NCBI GenBank assembly: GCA_016720585.1
Contig: JADKKH010000012.1
Coordinates: 1 to 22,238, forward strand
Reading direction: 5' to 3'
DNA: 22,238 bases
Origin: Chitinophagaceae bacterium
Lineage (GTDB): Bacteria > Bacteroidota > Bacteroidia > Chitinophagales > Chitinophagaceae
Shown here: positions 16,143 to 22,238 of the stretch, piece after piece
Layout of the letters: each line of letters opens with the position of its first letter
Numbering within the stretch: the first letter of the stretch is position 1
The notes under the pieces: model-generated
The model's database searches: none
Seen by the model: only the letters and a program-made list of their open reading frames with translations
What the model was told of the DNA's origin: nothing
Program-made: the position numbers and the translations under genes

Positions 16143-17849
16143 TTATAAATTGTTTTTTCTCACCACACAGGGCCCTATCACCAGCATATCCAGACCGCAG
16201 GAGAAAAAAGTACGTATGGCATGCTCCGGTGTGCGCACAATCGGTTCCCCATTCAGGTTGAAAGAAGTATTTAATAAAACCGGTACACCGGTTATTTTCC
16301 CAAACTCCTTTATCAGGTCATAATACCGTGGGTTCAGGTGTCTTTCTACGGTCTGCACTCTTCCTGTTCCATCAACATGATTTACTGCACCCAACTTATC
16401 TTTCCAGTCCGGCATTATCGGCACCACTCTTTCCATGAACCGTACTTTCCGGCCCGGACGAAGTTCAAATATTTCTTCAGCCCTTTCTTCCAGAACAGCC
16501 GGAGCAAAGGGACGAAAGGATTCCCTGTATTTTACGGCAGCATTAACCACATTTTTGGTACTCTCTTTTCTCGGGTCGGCCAAAATGGAACGGTTACCTA
16601 AAGCCCGGTGACCAAATTCCATAGCACCCTGGAACCATCCGATTAATTTACCATCTGCGATCTCTTTGGCAATTTGTTCCGTAAGATTTGCCGGTTCCTC
16701 ATATTTTATTTTAAATTTCTGTAAGGTATCCCTTATCTCATCATCTGAATAAGCGGGGCCCCAGAAATTATGTGTTTGCTCTTTCACTTTCCGCGGTTTA
16801 TTTCCATACCTGTGCCAGGCTAAAAGCGCCGCACCGATCGCTACGCCCGAATCATCCGGGCAACTGGAAATGCTGCTGTTCTTATAAATATCCATATTAT
16901 CAAGAAGTCCGTTGAAAACAGAATTCATCGCAGCGCCACCGGAAAGAACAATATTGCCACTTTTGTTACCATGTTTTTCAGACAAACGGAGTAAATGAGT
17001 AACCGTTTCCACAAACACCCGTTGCATTGCGCCGGCAATGGCCTGGTGACGGCTGGTGATCGGGTCATTCTTCATCCGTGGTTCACCGATCAGGTCAACT
17101 AATTTCTGATGATAGAAATGCGGGCGGCGATCAAAAGAAAAATAATCAAAATAAGTAAGGTTCAGTTCAAATCCTTTATCTGTTAAATTGATCAGGCTTC
17201 TGATCTTATCATCAAACTCATTTTTTTCCTGCGAATAAGACGATATGGCCATTACTTTCCATTCATCCACATCCGGCGTGAATCCCAGGAAATCGGTAAA
17301 GACCCCATAAAATAAACCGACAGAGTGCGGATAAATCACATTACTGCGCTGGGTAATTTTATTTCCTTTACCGGAACCAAAGAAACAGGTTTCATCTTCC
17401 CCGTGTCCGTCAATTGTTAATATATCCGCTTCCTCAAAGGGAGAAAGATAAAACCCATTGGCCGCATGGCATTCATGGTGATTCATATAGATGATCCTTG
17501 TCTTGCCCCACCTTATCTCCATTTCATTTTCCATCGGGCCGTCCATGGCCCGCATGATCTGGATAGGCACATGTGATAACAACTGACCCCTCCAGTTCAT
17601 TTCAGATACCCACCTGCGGGAAGCATGATTGACATTCCGCATCGGGTTCCAGGGAACAACGATCATATCAAGGTCTTCCCATTTCAGTCCCTGGCTTTTC
17701 AAACACCATTCGGCTGATTTATTAGGAAAATTAGTACTCATTTTCAGGCGGTCAAAACGTTCTTCCGGGGATGCGGCCACTATTTCTCCGTCAATCAACA
17801 ATGCGGCGGATGACAGGTGGATGTAAGGATACACTGCAAGGATCTTCAT
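16143..17849 (-). CDS. Carbamoyltransferase (NodU/CmcH/TobZ family), intact
   Basis: This uninterrupted 568-residue protein transfers a carbamoyl group from carbamoyl phosphate, through carbamoyl adenylate, to a hydroxyl group. The N-terminal Kae1-like domain starts MKILAVYPYIHLSSAALLID. NHHECHAANGFY contains the metal-binding His124-x3-His128, and ILTIDGHGED is the nucleotide loop. VLSGGAAMNS lies mid-protein. The C-terminal carbamoyltransferase domain has GWFQGAMEFGHRALGNRSI and VLLNTSFNLNGEPIV, both strongly conserved. NodU acts on Nod factor sugars and others on antibiotics; in this locus the acceptor is probably a sugar hydroxyl of the repeat unit. It begins after a 97-base spacer from the GT4 stop, so a separate promoter is possible, though I see no clear TAnnTTTG. 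Confidence 0.95.
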   Translation of the reverse strand: MKILAVYPYIHLSSAALLIDGEIVAASPEERFDRLKMSTNFPNKSAEWCLKSQGLKWEDLDMIVVPWNPMRNVNHASRRWVSEMNWRGQLLSHVPIQIMRAMDGPMENEMEIRWGKTRIIYMNHHECHAANGFYLSPFEEADILTIDGHGEDETCFFGSGKGNKITQRSNVIYPHSVGLFYGVFTDFLGFTPDVDEWKVMAISSYSQEKNEFDDKIRSLINLTDKGFELNLTYFDYFSFDRRPHFYHQKLVDLIGEPRMKNDPITSRHQAIAGAMQRVFVETVTHLLRLSEKHGNKSGNIVLSGGAAMNSVFNGLLDNMDIYKNSSISSCPDDSGVAIGAALLAWHRYGNKPRKVKEQTHNFWGPAYSDDEIRDTLQKFKIKYEEPANLTEQIAKEIADGKLIGWFQGAMEFGHRALGNRSILADPRKESTKNVVNAAVKYRESFRPFAPAVLEERAEEIFELRPGRKVRFMERVVPIMPDWKDKLGAVNHVDGTGRVQTVERHLNPRYYDLIKEFGKITGVPVLLNTSFNLNGEPIVRTPEHAIRTFFSCGLDMLVIGPCVVRKNNL

Positions 17850-17946
17850 TTCTTCAATTTTAATTTATAGATGTTTAAATAATTATTGGGAGTGCTTGTT
17901 GTCCGGTAATTTTTTTATGCCATTTACAGGTGAAATATTACTTTGT

Positions 17947-19075
17947 TTACTCAGCGTAAAGTTTTTCCAGATTACTAATCATCTTCTCTAAAGAGAACGA
18001 CTCTTTAACATCCTCCCTGCCATTCCTGATCAATGTCTCACGTAAATCAGCATCGTTCAGTAATGTCAAGATCGACTGGTAAACCTGTTCTGAGTTTTGA
18101 AAATCGACAACAAGAGCATTTTTCTCGTGATGAATAAATTCCGGCGCCACACCCGAGTTGGTAAATACCGATGGAATTCCCGCTGCTAAGGCTTCTACAT
18201 AGGTCTGCCCAAAGGCCTCTAACTCGGGATCAATCGGAATATGAACATATACATCAAAGAGCCGGTACAAGGCGAACAAGTTATGTTCAAACACAATTTC
18301 ATGATAACTATTCACAGGTAGTTCAGATAAAAGCACCGCTATCTCATCTTTATAATCCCCATGCTTTGCATTAGCCAGCAGTAAAGTGCATCCGGATAAT
18401 TTTGAAGTATCTTTTGAAAGCTGCAATTGTGAATTGAATACCTTTCCAATGTGCATACCTCGCCACTACGCCGATAACGGGCTTTCTATTTTGCAGGTTA
18501 TACTTTAAGGCCAGACTTTCCACCTCGGTTGGCTGAACAATGAAAAATTTTTCAAGGTCAAAACCATGATTGATCAACCTTATTTTTTGGGGATTTACCC
18601 CTTCCTCTGATACTAATATATTCTTAACGTTTTCGCTGATAGCAAGAATATGGGTGGAAAGAGAATTCACCAGGTGATCAATTTTTCTCTTATTATGATA
18701 TTTTCTGTTTTCATTAGAGCTATGGCGGGTATAAACTCTTTTTTCAATCCTTAGCATTTTGCCGGCAACCTGGCCAATAATATCCGCTATATACATATGT
18801 GTATGAATAACGTCCGGCTTTTCTTTTCTCAATATTTTTATCACCTGCAGTAAAACAAAAGGCATGTTTCGTTTACCCTTACAATGCAGTTCCCGTACAG
18901 GTACGCCTTTCTCCCGAAGGTAATTGGCCAAATGGGATGGCTTGTCATTTAGTAAAATAAATGATAAATCAAACCTTGATCTATCTAATTTTTCTGAGAT
19001 CCACTCAAAGCCGATGGCTTTATCAATATGAGATATGATATAGACGACTTTACGCCGCTTTTCCTGTTTCGTCAT
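17947..19075 (-). CDS. GT4 glycosyltransferase, two frameshifts
   Basis: This GT-B glycosyltransferase has about 375 residues after correction. The N-domain reads RRKVVYIISHIDKAIGFEWI, then PDVIHTHMYIADIIG, the GT4 H-x-H loop, and SSNENRKYHNKR. The donor domain begins IGVVARYAHWKGIQ and continues, across breaks near 18405-18440, to LLLANAKHGDY. The PELEAFGQTYVEALAAGIPSVFTNSG block has the retaining-GT E-x7-E pair (both glutamates visible). At least two bases are missing between 18385 and 18445. The start at 19075 lies one base after the upstream GT2 stop (TAAAATG), so the two are co-translated neighbours. The sugar donor is unknown. Confidence 0.88.
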
Positions 19076-19076
19076 T

Positions 19077-20008
19077 TTAACCCTTTACCCACCGAAGAAT
19101 ATTATTTGGTACCAGGTACTTAATTAATAATTTCAATCCACCAACATCATTGAAGTTTTGTAAATAATGCCGGGTATTTACAAAGAGATATGAAAGTTTT
19201 TTAAAATACCCAACGGGTTCATAGACTTTGTACAACAAATCCCATTTGTGAATCACTCTTTGAATAGTTGCATGATATGTTGATCCAGAATAATTATCAA
19301 ACAATTCAAGATGATAAACAAAGTTTCGTTTGATCTCCAGGGCAGTCCGGGTAAATGTTACACTGCTACCATGGTTTCTAAAGACCGACATCCTTTTATT
19401 CAGATACCCGATTTTTCCATTTACCGATAAGAATAAAACCAAAAAGTGATCACCTGCCAGTACATCTTTATACCAATCCGGAAATGGTTTGGGTTGGGCA
19501 TTATTCCTAAAAAAATAACTCGCCATGTGAAAAAAGGGTTGCAACAGGTAATTTTCTGTTTTTATTACTTTCCTGTCCTCTTTAACATGTTTATTTGCTG
19601 GGATCAACTTGTTATTTGCATATACAAAATGATTGTGGCAACACAAAGAAAAATCCGGATTGGTTTCCAGGAAATCAGCCTGTTCCTGGAGTTTATTCTC
19701 ATCCACCCAATAATCATCACCTTCACAAATGGCGATATATTTACCATCGCAGGCCCTTAACGTTTGGATAAAGTTGGGCATCATACCTATATTTTCTTCC
19801 CTATCATAATATTTGATCTTATCAGGAAATCTCGAGGCATAAGAGGCACAAATTCTACCCGTATTATCCTTGCTACCATCATTACCTATAACAATTTCAA
19901 AGGAAAAAGTTGTCTTTTGATTCAGTATGCTATCCAGTGCCTGGGAAATAAAATCCTGGTGATTGTAGGTGATCATACACACGGAATTTTGATTTTCTGG
20001 TTGGACAT
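19077..20008 (-). CDS. GT2 glycosyltransferase, one frameshift near the start
   Basis: This GT-A fold inverting glycosyltransferase has about 310 residues. The start at 20008 gives MSNQKIKI; restoring one T near 19985-19989 joins it to VCMITYNHQDFISQALDSIL, the standard GT2 opening. IGNDGSKDNT follows, and CEGDDYW supplies the DxD metal site at about residue 100. A hydrophobic patch near LAGDHFLVLFLSVNG and a basic C-terminus suggest peripheral membrane association, but there is no clear transmembrane helix. Without the correction the gene would start at the internal Met of CMIT, losing the first beta strand. It is the first glycosyltransferase in transcription order and follows a repeat-rich spacer that might carry its promoter. 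Confidence 0.9.
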
Positions 20009-20067
20009 TTTAATCTACGATTATTGTTCAGTTGTTATGTAATCAGAGGCTGACAAAAAATATTTCC

Positions 20068-20082
20068 CACTAAGGCACTAAG
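20068..20082. repeat. Short direct repeat CACTAAG-G-CACTAAG in spacer
   Basis: CACTAAG occurs at 20068-20074 and 20076-20082, followed by a related ATCACAGAG. Tandem strings of this CACTAAGG/CACAGAG type recur between genes in many environmental bacterial genomes as I recall, and this looks like a short decayed copy. It lies upstream of the GT2 start on the minus strand (reads CTTAGTGCCTTAGTG). Function unknown. Confidence 0.5.
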
Positions 20083-20122
20083 ATCACAGAGAATACTGAG
20101 GGAATATAAATTTCTTTCCGCC

Positions 20123-20142
20123 CCTGCCTGACAGCAGGCAGG
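20123..20142. repeat. Perfect 8-bp inverted repeat CCTGCCTG-ACAG-CAGGCAGG
   Basis: The arms at 20123-20130 and 20135-20142 are exact reverse complements around a 4-base loop. It sits 15 bases after the stop of the cupin gene (20158), on the downstream side. On the minus strand no T-run follows (GGGGCGGAAAG), so it is a poor intrinsic terminator in the operon direction; on the plus strand a T-rich stretch comes 12 bases later. A dispersed REP-like palindrome of a different family from the 1768-2620 array is the best reading. Confidence 0.6.
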
Positions 20143-20157
20143 TTTGTGGGAGATTTT

Positions 20158-20594
20158 TTAACTATTAAAATCAAAATCACTGAAATCCGCACTATGTTCA
20201 TCATTCATTTCCGGCGTCCATGCGGGGTTTGGCATATTGAGCATATAGGCTTCTTCATTTCCCAAACACTGAATCGCGGCCGGAACACCTGTTGGAACCT
20301 CGATCGAGACATAATCATGATCTTCACCGCTGAATAAAATCTCATAGCTGTTATCCACTTTTAAAATTACCCGCACATTGCCCTTGATGCAGGTAAAATC
20401 CGGTGCGGATAAAATGCAGGTGCGGCCCTTTTACTTTGCCGGGTAAAATGGTTGTTAAATAGACTTGCTGCGGTTCTTTTGCCCGTGGCAAAAACTTGTC
20501 GTGGATATTGTAAAGAGGGACTAAAAAACCATTGGCCTGGCCCTCTTCATTTTTTAGTTATAAACTTTTTATGGGGTATTGTTCTGATTTGCAT
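20158..20594 (-). CDS. Cupin-fold nucleotide-sugar isomerase/epimerase-like protein (FdtA/RmlC-like), frameshifted
   Basis: This small protein of about 146 residues reads as a single cupin after two corrections (near 20546-20552 and 20399-20420). The start at 20594 gives MQIRTIPHKKFITK, joining to EEGQANGFLVPLYNIHDKFL. The block VYLTTILPGKVKGPHLHF carries the paired histidines typical of dTDP-sugar 3,4-ketoisomerases and 3,5-epimerases. TCIKGNVRVILKVD and VSIEVPTGVPAAIQCLG are the next beta-barrel strands. The C-terminus is acidic (DFSDFDFNS). Such enzymes act on 4-keto-6-deoxy sugars; beside an aminotransferase and an acetyltransferase an FdtA-like role fits, but RmlC-like epimerisation is equally possible. 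It follows the aminotransferase after 32 bases and is the last gene before a spacer of about 150 bases. Confidence 0.72.
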
Positions 20595-20626
20595 ATTCGT
20601 ATTTTTTCAAGCTCTGGCTACAGCCA

Positions 20627-21736
20627 TCAACTTTTGAATTTCTTAATGGATTCAACTATCAGTGACACCTGGTCAAGTGTCAGATTCGGATGAAGCGGAA
20701 TACTGAGCGAGTCTTCATTCAGTATTTCAGAATTTTTCAATTTAGCCTTGCTTTTGTAAAGCGCATTCAGGTGCAGGGGATGATATCGAAGTGTTGTGTA
20801 TATACCTGCATCAAAAAGATAACGGGCAAGCTTGTCCCGGTTAGGTACGCGGATGACGTACGTAAAATAAGAGTGCTTTTCATAGTCTGCCGCATCGGGT
20901 GGACGGATTATCCAGGAAACGTCTTTTAATTCCGACTGGTAAATATCCCAGATCTTCTTTCGCCAGGCCTGCAGGTCGTCTATTTTTTCCAATTGGGCGA
21001 GTCCGATCGCTGCGGCGATATTAGTTGGCAGCATTTTAATAAAGGGTTCCTTAATATTATATTCCCACCAGCGGTTCTTCTCCCCCGCACTGGCTGCTGC
21101 CGCTTCGAAACCGGACTTCCCGATACCGCAATACCGCATGATCTTAGCACGTTCTATCAACTCGGTTTTACGGGTAGCAATACCACCTCCTTCTCCCGTC
21201 GTTAAATTTTTTACAGCATCAAAACTATAAATACCCACGTCCCCGATTCCGCCGCAGGGTTTACCCCGATACCGTGAATCAACTGCATGAGCCGCATCTT
21301 CAATGACCGGTAGCCCAAGTTCTAAGATGGGGTCCATGTCCACCGGTTTACCGGCGAAATGGACGACCATTATTGCTTTTGTCTTTTTTGTAATGCATTT
21401 TTCAATGAGTTTGCGGTTTACGTTCAGCGTGTCGAGTTCGACATCACAGAATACGGGTTTATGTCCTGCCAGTAAAATGGCCTGTGCACAGGAAACCCAG
21501 GTAAATGCCGGGAGGATTATTTCTGATCTGGGCGGTAAATTCAGGAGTGATACGGCCATGAATAGTGCATTGGAACCGCTGTCCACCATCGCAAAATTTT
21601 CCAGCCCCAGGCGTTTGGAGAATTTCTCTTCAAATTCATTTACTTTTTTTCCAAATCCCATCCACTGGCTTTCTAAAACAGCGGACACATTGGCGATCTC
21701 TTCTTTACCAACCTTTGAACCGAATACTGATATCAT
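20627..21736 (-). CDS. DegT/DnrJ/EryC1/StrS family sugar aminotransferase, intact
   Basis: This uninterrupted 369-residue PLP enzyme (fold type I) transfers an amino group, normally from glutamate, to a keto sugar nucleotide. DSGSNALFMAVSLL (52-65) is the PLP phosphate loop, LPAFTWVSCAQAI follows, IEDAAHA (145-151) has the Asp that contacts the PLP ring nitrogen, and SFDAVKNLTTGEGG (171-184) carries the Schiff-base Lys176. The C-terminal TTLRYHPLHLN is standard for the family. The start at 21736 overlaps the upstream GNAT stop (ATGA). With the neighbouring acetyltransferase and cupin isomerase it forms a likely acetamido-sugar module. The family makes both 3-amino and 4-amino sugars, and sequence alone does not decide which. 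Confidence 0.93.
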   Translation of the reverse strand: MISVFGSKVGKEEIANVSAVLESQWMGFGKKVNEFEEKFSKRLGLENFAMVDSGSNALFMAVSLLNLPPRSEIILPAFTWVSCAQAILLAGHKPVFCDVELDTLNVNRKLIEKCITKKTKAIMVVHFAGKPVDMDPILELGLPVIEDAAHAVDSRYRGKPCGGIGDVGIYSFDAVKNLTTGEGGGIATRKTELIERAKIMRYCGIGKSGFEAAAASAGEKNRWWEYNIKEPFIKMLPTNIAAAIGLAQLEKIDDLQAWRKKIWDIYQSELKDVSWIIRPPDAADYEKHSYFTYVIRVPNRDKLARYLFDAGIYTTLRYHPLHLNALYKSKAKLKNSEILNEDSLSIPLHPNLTLDQVSLIVESIKKFKS

Positions 21737-22234
21737 ATTATTTTTTTTATGAGTACATCGATATTTTTTACTGAATCTTTTGCCAATTCCATCAGGTTAT
21801 AATCCTTAACGACAGCAACAATCGAAAAGTGGTTTTTCTGATACCACCCGACTGCCGGATTATTGCAAAGTACTTTTACACGAATGGGCAGATCTGCAAA
21901 AAGCGAAGCTGCAAATGCCAGCATCATCCGGAATGCATCACTCATGGTAAAAGAGGAGGGTTCAATTTTCCTTGCCCGGATAATGTTATAAGCATCTATA
22001 CTTCCTTCCTCGTCTAATTTAAGGGAAACCCATACACCCTATTTCTTTCCACTCATTCCCCACATGCTGTTCTACGATAAACATATAATCATGTTCCCGG
22101 GTGATAAACATCCCGTACCATTTTTCCTGTTGTTCCGGGGTAATATCCTGGTTTAAAAAGAACGAGGTTTTATTTTCATTTTTCCAGGTACGGAGATTTT
22201 CAATATCCTTTTTTTCAATCGTTCTTAACCTCAT
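21733..22234 (-). CDS. GNAT-family N-acetyltransferase, one frameshift; 5' end close to window edge
   Basis: This protein has about 167 residues. The N-terminus MRLRTIEKKDIENLRTWKN is the usual first strand and helix of GNAT enzymes that acetylate amino groups from acetyl-CoA. MFIVEQHVGNEWKEIGCMGF is the central beta hairpin. After restoring one base near 22018-22025 the protein continues SLKLDEEGSIDAYNII, then AFRMMLAFAA and VLCNNPAVGWYQKNHF, the N-x3-A-x3-Y-x-K block near the acetyl-CoA and C-terminal strands, which includes a Tyr. It resembles sugar-nucleotide acetylases such as PseH or WecD in layout. Its stop overlaps the aminotransferase start, so it would most simply acetylate that enzyme's amino-sugar product. 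Only four bases lie upstream of the ATG, so a longer start cannot be excluded. Confidence 0.85.
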
Positions 22235-22238
22235 ATCC

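Noticed and set aside
20123..20157. Intrinsic terminator for the amino-sugar module
   Set aside because: On the minus strand the hairpin is not followed by a T-run; the T-rich stretch lies on its upstream side, overlapping the cupin gene stop.

Overview
The window is a glycan (capsule, exopolysaccharide or O-antigen type) biosynthesis locus. It most likely comes from a member of the Bacteroidota, perhaps a Chitinophagaceae-like organism. The reasons are protein style (the short sugar transferase with a KTKLNELP motif, and an IS200-like transposase with a YIHNQEEHHKK motif), moderate-to-low GC, weak Shine-Dalgarno sequences and GCCCCGGAGGGGC intergenic palindromes. This placement is inference. 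Every convincing gene lies on the minus strand, so transcription runs from position 22238 towards 1. No rRNA, tRNA or CRISPR was seen.

In transcription order: a GNAT acetyltransferase, a DegT-type sugar aminotransferase and a cupin-fold sugar isomerase/epimerase-like protein form an amino-sugar module (22234-20158). After a spacer with two short repeat types come a GT2 and a GT4 glycosyltransferase (20008-17947), a NodU/CmcH-type carbamoyltransferase, a membrane-anchored transglutaminase-like protein, an asparagine-synthase-type amidotransferase, a polysaccharide deacetylase and a formyltransferase (17849-11471). Then follow two GT4-like glycosyltransferases, a multi-spanning membrane protein that could be a Wzy-type polymerase, a second asparagine-synthase-type amidotransferase, another GT4, and a nucleotide-sugar dehydrogenase (11474-3091). 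The last part holds an IS200/RAYT-type transposase with a dense palindrome array (3074-1768), a NAD-dependent epimerase and the initiating phosphoglycosyl transferase, which runs off the left edge.

Taken together, the genes could start a glycan on undecaprenyl phosphate, make an amino sugar and a uronic acid, extend the chain, and decorate it with amide, carbamoyl and possibly formyl groups. No flippase, chain-length regulator or exporter is in the window.

The most striking non-coding structure is the array at 1768-2620: about fourteen GCCCC...GGGGC palindromes organised into a tandem unit of roughly 170-200 bp, lying directly downstream of the transposase gene. It resembles a REP/RAYT system inserted inside the polysaccharide operon.

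About twenty single-base breaks, mostly losses in homopolymers, interrupt otherwise well-conserved genes of every class. This looks like uncorrected long-read sequence rather than genuine gene decay. Genes are therefore described as reconstructed across these breaks, with the break positions given.
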